Positions 32,182-42,947 are shown, numbered from the stretch's first letter. The stretch: 64,000 nucleotides of DNA from an uncultured Chryseobacterium sp. (GCA_913778505.1 CAJYWD010000005.1:34297-98296), one strand, 5' to 3'. Translations and numbers: made by a program. Notes: a model not told the origin generated them from the sequence alone.

Positions 32182-32889
32182 ATGCATTACACTTACTTTC
32201 TGATCAATTTTTTTACGGTCATCGTATGTTTTATTTTTTCTTTTCACCCGAAGATTCGATTTGACAGATATTTCAAGGCATTCCTGGGCGCGTCCGCGAT
32301 TGTGGCTTTGGTATTCATCATCTGGGATGCCTGGTTTACGAAGATTGGTGTCTGGTGGTTTAATGACACGTATTTAATCGGAATAAGGCTGCTAGACTTA
32401 CCGCTGGAAGAAATCCTATTTTTCTTCTGTATTCCCTTTTCCTGTGTCTTCACGTATTTCTGCCTCAACCGTTTTTTTAATTTGGATTGGAAGGCATTGC
32501 CGGAAAAAATATTTGTGACTATTTCGATAGTTGTATATCTCGGAATCGCCCTTTATCTTCACGATAGAATTTATCCTTTGGTCACTTTTTTGACTTTATC
32601 CATCAGTCTCTTTGTTCTGTATTTTATATTAAAGTCCAGATGGATTGGTAAAGCGTCGTTCGTCTACCTTGTTTTATCGCCCGGTTTCCTGACTGTAAAT
32701 GGCATCTTAACAGGCACCGGACTGGAACATCCGATTGTCAATTATAATCCTGAGACGTTCCTTGGATTCAGAATACTCACCATTCCTATTGAAGATTTTT
32801 TCTACGGCTACGAGATGATTCTCTGGAATCTATTTTTCTTTAAAAAATTCAGCCGGTCATCTCAGATATCAGAAATAAAACTGAAGTAA
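32182..32889 (+). CDS. lycopene cyclase domain protein (CrtYcd type)
   Basis: Multi-TM, two PIE(D/E)-containing repeats: LPLEEILFFFCIPFSCVF and IPIEDFFYGYEMILWNL. Confidence 0.92.
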   Translation: MHYTYFLINFFTVIVCFIFSFHPKIRFDRYFKAFLGASAIVALVFIIWDAWFTKIGVWWFNDTYLIGIRLLDLPLEEILFFFCIPFSCVFTYFCLNRFFNLDWKALPEKIFVTISIVVYLGIALYLHDRIYPLVTFLTLSISLFVLYFILKSRWIGKASFVYLVLSPGFLTVNGILTGTGLEHPIVNYNPETFLGFRILTIPIEDFFYGYEMILWNLFFFKKFSRSSQISEIKLK

Positions 32890-32930
32890 ACTGCATATTA
32901 AAAGTACCAACTCATTTTAACTATAAAATT

Positions 32931-32959
32931 TTAAGCTACACAAGTTTTGTGTGGCTTAA
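32931..32959 (+). terminator. carotenoid operon terminator hairpin
   Basis: TTAAGCTACACAA-GTT-TTGTGTGGCTTAA. Confidence 0.65.
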
Positions 32960-32993
32960 TTTCTGTACAGCTGTCACTGAACCAAAAAAAAAT

Positions 32994-33410
32994 ATGGATA
33001 TGTACAAGAGATTCATCGCCGGACTAGGCGGCGCCATTGCACTGACAGTACTTCATGAAGTGATCAGAAAAAATTTTGATAATGTTCCGGAAATCAACAA
33101 AGTGGGCGAAGAAGCGTTGGAAAAGTCGCTTCAGAACTTTGACAGCACCATTAGCAGTCCAGACCAGCTGTATGCTGCTACTTTGGCAGGCGACGTTTTA
33201 GGTAACGGAATTTATTTCGCCGGCACAGCAACCAACAGCGCCGGTATTATATCAGGATTGGCCATGGGTGCAGGAACAGTATTACTGCCATCCAAACTGG
33301 GATTGGATAACAAACCCGTAGCAGGAAACACGCAGAAAAAACTACTGACAGTCGCTTACTATATCTTTGGATCAATGATTACCAAACTGATATACGACCG
33401 GATCAAATAA
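32994..33410 (+). CDS. hypothetical membrane-associated protein
   Basis: MDMYKRFIAGLGGAIALTVLHEVIRKNFDNVPEINKVGEEAL...; the longer ORF start at 32949 falls within the terminator hairpin. Confidence 0.7.
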   Translation: MDMYKRFIAGLGGAIALTVLHEVIRKNFDNVPEINKVGEEALEKSLQNFDSTISSPDQLYAATLAGDVLGNGIYFAGTATNSAGIISGLAMGAGTVLLPSKLGLDNKPVAGNTQKKLLTVAYYIFGSMITKLIYDRIK

Positions 33411-33553
33411 TTTAGATTACGATCTTTTGGAGTTCTTCAATTGTTAAATTATATCAATAATTTCTGCATAGAATTGGCTTTGCACACATTTTGCAAAGAC
33501 ACTAAACCAGTTATAATTCAGATCAATAATACAATTGAAAAAAACTCTATATC

Positions 33554-34153
33554 ATGAAACTTTTCCGAAATATCTCAGAACATTTCGACCGAATAGATCT
33601 TAACAGTTTGAAAGGAAATTCATTTTTATTTATTGAGAATAAATTAGAATTTCCTTCCACGGATTTAACTAGCATCCACTCATTCTCTTTCCAAAAATCG
33701 GGCGAAGTTTGGGAGTCGGCAAAAACGTCACCTTTCACTGTTGTGATTATTATAATGATGGTGATAGTTTTTTTGATTTATTATAAAACTTCTTTTCAAA
33801 AGAATATGCCCGAAGACAAAACATCCTTAGGCAAAGGAAATTTAAAAGAGGTGAATCGGAACATTCCAGATCATTTAAAAGTATCGAATACCCCAAAAGA
33901 GATTAGTGGTGATAAAAAACTGAATATCAGACAACAGGAGGTCTTAAATCTGGTACTGGAAGGCCTTTCTAACAAGTCGATCGGCGAGCAGTTATTTATC
34001 AGTCCCAACACCGTAAAATATCACCTCAGGAACATCTACCGCTACTATGGCGTTTCCAGCCGGGTAGAACTGTTTGCAAAACTGGCAGATCTTTCGGAGA
34101 ACAATACTGATCCTAATCAAGAACAGCAATTTTCCGACATGTCTTGGGGTTGA
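33554..34153 (+). CDS. LuxR-type HTH protein with an internal TM helix
   Basis: TM VVIIIMMVIVFLIYY; C-terminal LNIRQQEVLNLVLEGLSNKSIGEQLFISPNTVKYHLRNIYRYYGVSSRVELF. Confidence 0.87.
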   Translation: MKLFRNISEHFDRIDLNSLKGNSFLFIENKLEFPSTDLTSIHSFSFQKSGEVWESAKTSPFTVVIIIMMVIVFLIYYKTSFQKNMPEDKTSLGKGNLKEVNRNIPDHLKVSNTPKEISGDKKLNIRQQEVLNLVLEGLSNKSIGEQLFISPNTVKYHLRNIYRYYGVSSRVELFAKLADLSENNTDPNQEQQFSDMSWG

Positions 34154-34244
34154 TTGAGGATCTTCATTTTGCTTATTTAAAGTTAATTTTAATGATAAGA
34201 TGAGTGTGCTACATTAAAACAAATCACGCTTTATACATATATTT

Positions 34245-36230
34245 GTGACCGTAATGGAACATCAGAAAGATTTACCAGAGAATTACGCAGAATCCGCATG
34301 GATCCTTGAGGCATTGAAAGCTTCGCCAGCGCCTACAGCTGTGTATTTCGGGGAAAATATTATTATTAAGTTTGCAAATCAGGGCATGCTGGATTTGTGG
34401 GAAAAAGACGCGTCAGTTATTGGAAAGCCACTCATGGAAGCTATTCCCGAGCTGGAAGGTCAGCCCTTTTTTGGACTTCTTCAAAACGTCTGGCAATCTG
34501 GTCAGCCTTATGCCGTTTCCGACGCACCTGCAAAATTAGTCAAAGACGGCATAGAGACGTTAGATTATTTTGATTATGAATATCGTCCGTTGCTGGACAA
34601 TACTGGTGTCGTGTGGTGTATCCTGAATACAGCGCTCAATGTAACGCCGCGCCGCGAATTTCTGCGTCAGTTACAGGAAAAAGAAGAAAGAGAGCGCTTT
34701 CTGAATGAAGAAATGGCCGCTGCCCTGGAAGAGCTGACACTTACCAATGAAGAGTTGAGCTGCAGCTTACTGGAGTTGGCTCAGAGTAAAGAATACATAA
34801 GAACCATCATAGAGCAGGCACCTGTCGGAATTGCAATGCTGAAAGGTCCCGAACATATCATTGAAATTGCCAACCCAGAAATTCTCAAGATCTGGGGACG
34901 TGAGGAGGAAGACCTGATAGGGCTGCCTCATTCTGTTGCCCGCCCGGAGCTGAGGGATCAGCCTGTGATACCTTGGCTAAACAAAGTGTACAGAACCGGA
35001 ATGGCAAAGACCAATAAAGAATTTCCCGTCCAACTGCGTGACGGCGATGGCCTTCGCCTGGCAATTGTCAATTCGATTTATCAACCCATTTTGTCTCCGG
35101 ATGGCGAAGTTTCAGGCGTTCTGATTATTCTGGAGGAAATTACTAAGCAGGTTTTGGAACGTCGCAATAATGAAAATGATCAACAGATGCTGAGGCTCGC
35201 CATCGATGCGGGTCAGCTGGCTACGTTCTATTATCAGCCATCCACCAATCTCTTTTCCGGAAACAATCTTCTGAAAGAATGGTTTGGACTCTCAGAAGCC
35301 GATAATCTGGATCTGTCCATCGCTATTTCTGCCATCGTCCCAGAAGACAGATCCCGCGTGGCGGATGCGATTGAGAAAGCGCTTAGTATAGATTCTGATG
35401 GCGAATATTCTATTGAATATCAAATCAAAAGCGGTGTGAAAGATAAACCACGGCTAATCCAGGCCAATGGTAGAGTTTTTTACGATCAGCAGGGCACCCC
35501 GCTCAGTTTGAATGGTACGTTGCGTGATATCACTATTCAGAAAAAGGAAGAGCAACGAAAAGATGACTTTATGGGAATGGTGAGCCATGAACTGAAAACG
35601 CCTATCACATCATTGAAAATTTACCTCCAGATCCTTCAGCAGATGGCGGCTAAAAATGGCGAGCTAACTTACCAGTCCACTCTGGAAAAATCTTTAAAGC
35701 AGGTCGATAATATGACCAATATGATCAACAGCTTTCTGAATGTTTCCCGTCTGGATTCTGGTCTGATGCATCTTGAAAAAATGGATTTTGATCTTGAAAT
35801 TCTATTGGCTGAAATGGAAGACGAGATGCTGTCTACTGTGACGACACACTATTTCAGATTCAGAAGCGCTGGATCTTTAAGGCTAACTGCAGACCGTGAA
35901 AAAATTTTACAGGTGCTGTACAACCTCATCGGCAACGCTGTAAAATATTCACCAAGTGGAAGTACGGTAACAGTGTCGTATGGTTGGATAAATGATCTCT
36001 GCTGGATTGAAGTCAAAGACGAAGGCAGAGGAATTTCAGCCGAAGATCAGATAAGGATTTTTGATCGCTATTATCGTGTTCAGCATAGCGACAGCACTTC
36101 TATCGCTGGTTTTGGAATCGGATTATACCTCTGCAAAGAAATCGTAGAACTTCACGGCGGAATAATCTCTGTCAAAAGTGAGGAAGGAACCACTTTCAGA
36201 TTTGAGTTACCTGTAAATGGAAAAAGATAA
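34245..36230 (+). CDS. multi-PAS sensor histidine kinase
   Basis: PAS repeats; DHp FMGMVSHELKTPITSLKIYLQ; HATPase NLIGNAVKYSP, DEGRGI, GFGIGLYLCKEIVELHGG. Confidence 0.95.
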   Translation: MTVMEHQKDLPENYAESAWILEALKASPAPTAVYFGENIIIKFANQGMLDLWEKDASVIGKPLMEAIPELEGQPFFGLLQNVWQSGQPYAVSDAPAKLVKDGIETLDYFDYEYRPLLDNTGVVWCILNTALNVTPRREFLRQLQEKEERERFLNEEMAAALEELTLTNEELSCSLLELAQSKEYIRTIIEQAPVGIAMLKGPEHIIEIANPEILKIWGREEEDLIGLPHSVARPELRDQPVIPWLNKVYRTGMAKTNKEFPVQLRDGDGLRLAIVNSIYQPILSPDGEVSGVLIILEEITKQVLERRNNENDQQMLRLAIDAGQLATFYYQPSTNLFSGNNLLKEWFGLSEADNLDLSIAISAIVPEDRSRVADAIEKALSIDSDGEYSIEYQIKSGVKDKPRLIQANGRVFYDQQGTPLSLNGTLRDITIQKKEEQRKDDFMGMVSHELKTPITSLKIYLQILQQMAAKNGELTYQSTLEKSLKQVDNMTNMINSFLNVSRLDSGLMHLEKMDFDLEILLAEMEDEMLSTVTTHYFRFRSAGSLRLTADREKILQVLYNLIGNAVKYSPSGSTVTVSYGWINDLCWIEVKDEGRGISAEDQIRIFDRYYRVQHSDSTSIAGFGIGLYLCKEIVELHGGIISVKSEEGTTFRFELPVNGKR

Positions 36231-36245
36231 TTGTTACAAAAAGAT

Positions 36246-36605
36246 CTACAATATAACCAGCGCTTTGATTTTATCTAGTAAAACGCCGATATCAAAGGGT
36301 TTTACCACGATCTCTTCTGCCTGACAAAAACTGGCAATATGCTGCATGGAAGCATGCGCACTCATCATGATCACAGGAACAGTTTTTCCGTCCGGAAGCG
36401 ATTTGACATGATGACAAAGATCCGTTCCCAACCCATCCGGCAGCTGAACATCAAAAAGGTAAAGGTCCGGGTGCGATGACATATCGCGCCGCTTAAACTC
36501 CGAGATGCTGGCAAAAGTATGAACCTCAAACTCTTCCAGTTGCAGAAAAACTTCCAGCACATCTCTGATGCCGGCATCATCCTCAACAATATAGATCTTT
36601 TTCAT
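36246..36605 (-). CDS. single-domain response regulator
   Basis: IYIVEDDAGIRDVLEVFL...DLYLFDVQLPDGLGTDL...VIMMSAHAS...VVKPFDI; no output domain. Confidence 0.93.
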   Translation of the reverse strand: MKKIYIVEDDAGIRDVLEVFLQLEEFEVHTFASISEFKRRDMSSHPDLYLFDVQLPDGLGTDLCHHVKSLPDGKTVPVIMMSAHASMQHIASFCQAEEIVVKPFDIGVLLDKIKALVIL

Positions 36606-36661
36606 GCGTTGTCCATAACAATAATGAAACCAACACTCCGGAAAATTTTACTTTAACATTT

Positions 36662-38881
36662 TTAATTACACTCCGTCGGTAAAGGAAGCGTAAACCAGAA
36701 TGTGGTTCCTGCGCCTAAAGTGCTCTCTACGCCAATTCTGCCACCATGATTTTTGATGATATCCGAGGAAATGTACAGACCAAGTCTGAGGCCTGAAAAT
36801 CGCTGACCTTTATAATCGGTTCTGTAATAGCGCTCGAAAAGATGAGCAAGCTTTTCCTCCGGAATTCCGGGACCATTGTCCCGAACACTGATCTTAATTT
36901 CTGAATCATCCACAAGACTTGCATGAATAGCCACATCAGAATCAGGCGCATATTTCAAAGCATTATTGATGAGATTCACCATCACTTGTCCTATCTGCTG
37001 TCCGTCTGCGAAAACCGTTTGATCTATCGCACCGGAAAAGATCAATTCACGGTCTGTCTGCTGACTAAAATTTTGACAATCATCAAACAGCTCACCAATG
37101 GTAAAAGGTCTTTTCTCAATTTTCATCTGGCCCTGTTCCAGCCTGCTGGTATCCAGCAGATCATTGATAAGATCTGTAAGCCTATTGAGACTTTGCACGG
37201 AACGGTCAAGCAGTTTGCTGCGGGTCTCTTCCGCAATATCGGCGCCTTTTCTTTGAAGCAGCTGCAAGGACGCTTTAAGTGCTGTAACAGGCGTTTTCAG
37301 CTCATGACTGGCAATGCTGATAAAATCATCTTTCCCCTGGGCAATCAGCCTGCGTGCCGTGACATCCATAAAAGTTCCGATGCCACCTGTCAATTCACCG
37401 CTTTGATCAAACATTGGCGCAGCGTTGATGGAGAAATAAATTCTTTTCCCCTGAGGAGGTTGCACTGCGATCTCATGATCGTAAACAGGTTTTCCGGACC
37501 TCATCATAATGGCCATGGGATGTTCTTCCGGCGGCAAGGCTGTGCCGTCTAACCTCAGATTCTGCCATTGAGAGTCATGATACGTTCTTTTCTTGATTTC
37601 ACTTTCCTGTAAACCAAGAATTTGTTGCGCCATGGGATTGGCATACACCATCTGCCCATTTGCGTCAATAACGCCCACACCTTCTGCCATGGTTTCCAGA
37701 ATGGCGCGAAGGCGTTGCTCGCTCTTGCGCAAACTGCTTTCCAGCATTGCCTTTTCATTGATGATTTTTTCTTTTTCCTGCAAGGACCGAACTTGTGATG
37801 TTACCTCTACAGCCATATCTATCACACCGGTCACTTGTCCATTTTCAATATATGGCGTATATGTAAAGTTGAAAAAGCCCTCCTCTATTTTTCCATTACG
37901 GTTCAGCATCACAGGATTGGCATCGTCGGAATGTCGTATGCCGAGTTCAAAAGTATTAATGAGCATATCTGCAGCACGCTGACCCCCGAGTTCCGGCAAT
38001 GCTTCGAACAGAGATTTGCCAATGATACTTATATCTTTCTGTATCAGTTTCAGCATGGTGACATTGATCATACTTACGATGAAATTTTTACCCTTCAGAA
38101 GCATTATGGGAACAGGTGCCTGGGTAATCAGATCCCGGAAGCTCATTTCGCTGGACGTAAGCTTGCCGTTAAGCTGATTTATTTTTTTATTAAGATCCCT
38201 TAATTCACTATTGCTGACGTCCAGTTCTGTATTTTTTTTATACAGGTTGTAAATAGAATCCAAATGACTGACATTATCATCCATAAGATGCTGATTTTCC
38301 TGCTTTAGCTGATCATTGAGATAATAAATTTCCCTATTGGCACTGTCCAGCTGTTTATTGGTTGCAATAAATTCTTTATTGACGGTAACTAATTCTGCAT
38401 TGCTCGTCATCAACTCGTTATTCAGTACAGACAGGCCTTCGTTTACGATCTTTAATTCATCCTCGCGATCCTGAAGAAGTTCCAAGGCCTTATGACGCTC
38501 GGTAATATCTTTGGCGGTGTGAAGGATGCAATAGACATTACCTTTTTTATCCATGATTGGCTTGTAGGTAAAATCGAAATAGGAAGTGATCATTGTGCCA
38601 TTGACTTCCAACCTCACCGGCATATTCCGGGCTTCATAAAGTTCACCTTTTTTCCAAACGTTCTGTACAATTCCCAAAAAAGACTGTCCCTGCAGTTCGG
38701 GGAGGACTTCTTCCAGCATCTTCCCCCTTATGCCTTCATCCCGATTCCATATTTTGAGCATTGCATCATTGGCAAATTGAATCCTGATATCCTCACCGGT
38801 GTAGATGGCAGTAGCATCACTGGACTGTTTTAATATCTCGAAGATAGCATCCGTACCAAGTGCTGAAAAAAAGTTGATCAT
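36662..38881 (-). CDS. multi-PAS sensor histidine kinase with long coiled coil
   Basis: PAS domains; FISIASHELKTPVTALKASLQLL; NLINNALKYAP; DNGPGIPEEKLAHLFERYYR. Confidence 0.95.
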   Translation of the reverse strand: MINFFSALGTDAIFEILKQSSDATAIYTGEDIRIQFANDAMLKIWNRDEGIRGKMLEEVLPELQGQSFLGIVQNVWKKGELYEARNMPVRLEVNGTMITSYFDFTYKPIMDKKGNVYCILHTAKDITERHKALELLQDREDELKIVNEGLSVLNNELMTSNAELVTVNKEFIATNKQLDSANREIYYLNDQLKQENQHLMDDNVSHLDSIYNLYKKNTELDVSNSELRDLNKKINQLNGKLTSSEMSFRDLITQAPVPIMLLKGKNFIVSMINVTMLKLIQKDISIIGKSLFEALPELGGQRAADMLINTFELGIRHSDDANPVMLNRNGKIEEGFFNFTYTPYIENGQVTGVIDMAVEVTSQVRSLQEKEKIINEKAMLESSLRKSEQRLRAILETMAEGVGVIDANGQMVYANPMAQQILGLQESEIKKRTYHDSQWQNLRLDGTALPPEEHPMAIMMRSGKPVYDHEIAVQPPQGKRIYFSINAAPMFDQSGELTGGIGTFMDVTARRLIAQGKDDFISIASHELKTPVTALKASLQLLQRKGADIAEETRSKLLDRSVQSLNRLTDLINDLLDTSRLEQGQMKIEKRPFTIGELFDDCQNFSQQTDRELIFSGAIDQTVFADGQQIGQVMVNLINNALKYAPDSDVAIHASLVDDSEIKISVRDNGPGIPEEKLAHLFERYYRTDYKGQRFSGLRLGLYISSDIIKNHGGRIGVESTLGAGTTFWFTLPLPTECN

Positions 38882-39018
38882 TTGACAATGCGTTATATGT
38901 TGGAAAGGTAAGGAAACATCCTGACGATGACAATATTAATCTGGATCCAAACATTTAAGTTTAACATTAAAATAAAATACGAAAGCGCTTGAAAATTTTA
39001 CTGAATCACTCATTTTAT

Positions 39019-41256
39019 TCAGATCAATCGGTCAAAGTGTATGGGTAAGTCATAGATTCTTTTACCTGTAGCATGGAAAATGGCATTGGTGATCGCAGGA
39101 GGGATTCCCACGCCGCCAATTTCGCCGACGCCTTTCACGCCAAGATCATTGATAAAATCATCATGCTCCTCTACGAAAAGCACCTGCAAATCATGAATAT
39201 CGGCGTGCACTGGTATGTGATATTCTCCCAGATTAGCATTCATGTATTTGCCCAATTTATGATCTAAAATGGTTTCCTCATGAAGTGCCTTACTGATTCC
39301 CCAGATCATTCCGCCTAAAACCTGACTTTCCGCCGTTTTCGGATTGATAATTTTGCCGGCAGCTACTGCAGTCAGTGCGCGCTTTACCTCGACCATGCCC
39401 AATTCTTCATCTACTTCTACCTCCACGAACGCTGCGCTATGCACTGCTCTAGCTTTCTTTCCAAACTTCAGCGGATTAGGCATTGCAGAATTGGTCGTTT
39501 CAATGGCTTTGCCGTCATTAGCTTTAAAAATTTCAGCTATATCCATCTTAATTTCAGGTCTTTCTTTCAAAGAAATTGAGCCATCTCTGAAAATTACATC
39601 TTTAAATTTAGCATTCCTAAACAGAGAATTTTCGAGTTTCTTAGCCAGTTTAAATAATTTTTTATTCAGCGCCTGACAGGCATTTTGCACGGCAGGTCCC
39701 ACGGTTGCTGTCGTAAAAGATCCACCCTGAATGGGAGCAAATGGCATCTGGCTTTCGGCGTGGGAAAATGTAATTTTATCCAGCGAGATTCCGAGTGTAT
39801 CCGCGGCAATCTGCGTCATAATAGTCTTCGTACCGGTTCCGATATCCGTTACAGCACTTCTAATCTCGACATTTCCATCTGCCTTCATAACAGCTTGTGC
39901 ACGCGCAAAAATCCGGTTAGCATCCCAAATCCCTGTCGCCATACCATATCCAACCAGCTTATTGCCACGTTTCATACTTCTCGGTACAGGATTTCTCTGT
40001 CTCCATCCAAACTGCTCTGCACCCTGCAGGTAACATTGTCGCAGTTCCTTGCTGGAATATTCTTTATCGGAACTTTTATCGATTTGAGAATAATTGATCA
40101 GTCTAAGTTCTACCGGATCTATATTAAGCTGATAAGCCATCTCGTCCATGGTAACCTCTATCGCATGCATTCCGGTACTTCCGCCAGGCGCCCGCATATC
40201 CAGCGGACTATAAACATCCATCGGTACGATCTGATGTTCCAGCAATGTATTTTCCGCCGGGTATAGCATATTGGCCCAGTTCACAACAATTTCCACGTAA
40301 TCTTCAAATTGTGAAGTTTCACCGATGGCCTGATGATAAATGGCATTCACCTTACCATTTTGATCTGCACCAAACTTGGTATGTTGAAGCGTGGGCGGAC
40401 GGTGACCGATCATATACATCTGTGCCCGATCCAGCGTCACCCGTACATTTTTCTTCAGCGCAAGAGAGGCCATTACTGCCATAAAAAGCTGATGTTGCGG
40501 ACGTAAGCCGGAGCCAAATCCACCACCTACGAACGGTGAAATCACACGAACATTTTTCATTTTGAGACCAAAAACATTAGCCACATACATTTGGGAATTG
40601 ATCGTTCCCTGCGTTTTATCATAGATAGTAAGTTTGTCTTTACCCTCGTAGATTACGGTAGAAGCATACATTTCCATCGGATTATGATGCTCGGTGCCGT
40701 GACGGAATTTACTGTCTGTCTTGACTGCGGATTCATCATAGATTTTCTGAAAATCACCTTTGGGCTTGGGCGGCGGCGGTTTGAGCAGTGAGGCTAAACC
40801 CTTTTTAGGATCTCTGGCTTTGTCAAGATTAGATTCAATATCTGTCTCAAATGATTCAGTCTCATAATTTACCTTAATCTTATGCGCTGCAAACCTTGCC
40901 ATTTCAAAGCTTTCTGCAATCACCAAAGCAATGGGCTGACCGTTATACCGTATAATGTTATCCTTCAGTGGTTTAAAAACATTACCCGGCGGCGCATCCA
41001 TATCGGCATATTTAAAATCGAACCAAGCGGTGGATGGTTTATTTTCGTGGGTAAAAACTTCCACGACACCTTCCAGATTTTTGACTTCGGAAGTATCAAT
41101 AGATTTAATTTTTCCTTTGGTCACCGAGCTGTTGACAATGTAGCCGTATAACAAATCTTTGGCTTCATATTCTCCGGCATATTTTGCCTGGCCTGTAACT
41201 TTCAGATGACCTTCCAGACGGCTGATGGGCTGTCCTACAGATGATATATTTTTCAT
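39019..41256 (-). CDS. xanthine dehydrogenase-family molybdopterin-binding subunit (triad 1)
   Basis: GQPISRLEGHLKVTGQAKYAGEY, FVGGGFGSGLRPQHQLFMAVMA, C-terminal KGVGEIGGVGIPPAITNAI. Confidence 0.95.
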   Translation of the reverse strand: MKNISSVGQPISRLEGHLKVTGQAKYAGEYEAKDLLYGYIVNSSVTKGKIKSIDTSEVKNLEGVVEVFTHENKPSTAWFDFKYADMDAPPGNVFKPLKDNIIRYNGQPIALVIAESFEMARFAAHKIKVNYETESFETDIESNLDKARDPKKGLASLLKPPPPKPKGDFQKIYDESAVKTDSKFRHGTEHHNPMEMYASTVIYEGKDKLTIYDKTQGTINSQMYVANVFGLKMKNVRVISPFVGGGFGSGLRPQHQLFMAVMASLALKKNVRVTLDRAQMYMIGHRPPTLQHTKFGADQNGKVNAIYHQAIGETSQFEDYVEIVVNWANMLYPAENTLLEHQIVPMDVYSPLDMRAPGGSTGMHAIEVTMDEMAYQLNIDPVELRLINYSQIDKSSDKEYSSKELRQCYLQGAEQFGWRQRNPVPRSMKRGNKLVGYGMATGIWDANRIFARAQAVMKADGNVEIRSAVTDIGTGTKTIMTQIAADTLGISLDKITFSHAESQMPFAPIQGGSFTTATVGPAVQNACQALNKKLFKLAKKLENSLFRNAKFKDVIFRDGSISLKERPEIKMDIAEIFKANDGKAIETTNSAMPNPLKFGKKARAVHSAAFVEVEVDEELGMVEVKRALTAVAAGKIINPKTAESQVLGGMIWGISKALHEETILDHKLGKYMNANLGEYHIPVHADIHDLQVLFVEEHDDFINDLGVKGVGEIGGVGIPPAITNAIFHATGKRIYDLPIHFDRLI

Positions 41257-41283
41257 TGGATGATAATTTAATTGAATAATACA

Positions 41284-42303
41284 TTACAGTGAAGGTTTGG
41301 CACCCGGTCTCTGAGAATTCGTATCCAGGGCCATCATACAGTTTCTGATGATCGCTTTCCTGGCGAGATCTATCTTGAAACTGTTATGTTCGAAACCACT
41401 TGCTCCTTTCAGAACAATTTCTGCCGCATTGGCAAAGTTGGTAGCAGTGGCTTCTTTATCAATTAAAAAATTTTCTGCTTCCTGCACACGCCATGGTCTG
41501 TGCGCTACTCCACCCAGCGCGATGCGTGCTAATTTAATCCTTCCATTTTCCAGTTCCAGTCCTGTAGCCACTGAAACCAGCGCAAAAGAATATGAACTGC
41601 GATCTCTGAGTTTGAGATATGAATAATTTTTGGTAAAACCCTTAGCCGGTAATTCAATTCCTGTAATGATCTCACCAAACCTCAAATTATTATCCTGCTG
41701 AGGCGTACTGCCGGGCAATCTGTGGAAATCTGCAAAATCCAAGATTCTTATACCTGCAATTCCTTTGATATGAACTTTTGCTTCCAAAGCAGCTAATGCC
41801 ACACACATATCCGACGGAAAAACCGCAATGCAACTGTCGCTATGTCCCAAAATTGCGTGCATCCGATTGTAACCTTCAATAGCCGAGCATCCTGTGCCCG
41901 GTTCTCTCTTATTACATGGCGTATGTCTGTCATAAAAGTAATAACATCGGGTTCTCTGCAAAAGATTGCCGCCATTCGTTGCCATATTTCTGATCTGTGC
42001 TGATGCTCCTGCAAGAATAGCTTTGGACAATAGAGGGTATCTGGATTCTATCAACGCATGATACGCAGTATCTGCATTTATCATCAAGGCACCGAGGATA
42101 ACATTGCCGTTTTCCAACTCTTTTAAATCGCTGCAGCCGCATATGGAATTAATATCTATCAGTGTGTCCGCTTCCTCCACGAAATATTTCATCAGGTCGA
42201 TAAGATTCGTCCCGCCGGCGATGACTCTATGGCTGTCACCCGAAGCATTAAGGTAAATGGCCTGCTCCAGATTCTCTGCATTTGCATACTTAAAATTATT
42301 CAT
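41284..42303 (-). CDS. xanthine dehydrogenase-family FAD-binding subunit (triad 1, PaoB-like)
   Basis: HRVIAGGTNLIDLMKYFVEE; AGASAQIRNMATNGGNLLQRTRCYYFYDRHTPCNKREPGTGCSAIEGYNRMHAILG. Confidence 0.94.
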   Translation of the reverse strand: MNNFKYANAENLEQAIYLNASGDSHRVIAGGTNLIDLMKYFVEEADTLIDINSICGCSDLKELENGNVILGALMINADTAYHALIESRYPLLSKAILAGASAQIRNMATNGGNLLQRTRCYYFYDRHTPCNKREPGTGCSAIEGYNRMHAILGHSDSCIAVFPSDMCVALAALEAKVHIKGIAGIRILDFADFHRLPGSTPQQDNNLRFGEIITGIELPAKGFTKNYSYLKLRDRSSYSFALVSVATGLELENGRIKLARIALGGVAHRPWRVQEAENFLIDKEATATNFANAAEIVLKGASGFEHNSFKIDLARKAIIRNCMMALDTNSQRPGAKPSL

Positions 42304-42778
42304 AAACGCCTTGTTTTACTGCCATTACAGCGTTAATGATTCCTCTGTTAGCACCGCATCTGCAAAGATTGCCGCTCATCAGATCCTGGATTTCCTCGCG
42401 TGTTTCACCCTTTCTTTCATTCAGCAAACCGATTGCACTGCAGATCTGGCCTGGCGTACAATAGCCACACTGAAATGCATCGTGATCAATAAAAGCTTTC
42501 TGTACCGGATGCAGAACGTTGTCTTTCGCAATACCTTCAATAGTGGTGATATTGCGTCCGGATTTCATCACACAAAGGCTAAGGCAACTTAACACTCTTT
42601 TTCCGTCAATTAAAACGGTGCAGGCTCCACACTGACCGTGGTCACAGCCTTTTTTAGTACCCGTAAGATGCAGCGTTTCCCGTAGAGCGTCCAAAAGGGA
42701 AACCCAGGGAAGGACTTCCAGATGATGTTCCTGTCCATTAACTTTTAATGTAACAGACTGTTTTTCGGTGTTTCCCAT
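42296..42778 (-). CDS. 2Fe-2S subunit (triad 1, no signal peptide)
   Basis: GCDHGQCGACTVLIDGKRVLSCLSL and QCGYCTPGQICSAIGLL...MSGNLCRCGA. Confidence 0.95.
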   Translation of the reverse strand: MGNTEKQSVTLKVNGQEHHLEVLPWVSLLDALRETLHLTGTKKGCDHGQCGACTVLIDGKRVLSCLSLCVMKSGRNITTIEGIAKDNVLHPVQKAFIDHDAFQCGYCTPGQICSAIGLLNERKGETREEIQDLMSGNLCRCGANRGIINAVMAVKQGVYE

Positions 42779-42947
42779 AAGAATATGATTTGGTTACACC
42801 TGACGATACAAAAAGGAAACCGTTATCGCCTGAAATCATTTGTCGGGCACACATTAACCTGGAAATTAGACTAAATGGACTCGATCTAAATAAGTCCAAA
42901 AAAAATCCGAACCATGCGATTCAGATTTTATCAGGATTTTGAACTAT

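Noticed and set aside
39685-40266. 193-aa plus-strand ORF within the triad 1 Mo subunit gene
   Set aside because: Antisense to a conserved molybdopterin subunit; no supporting motif.
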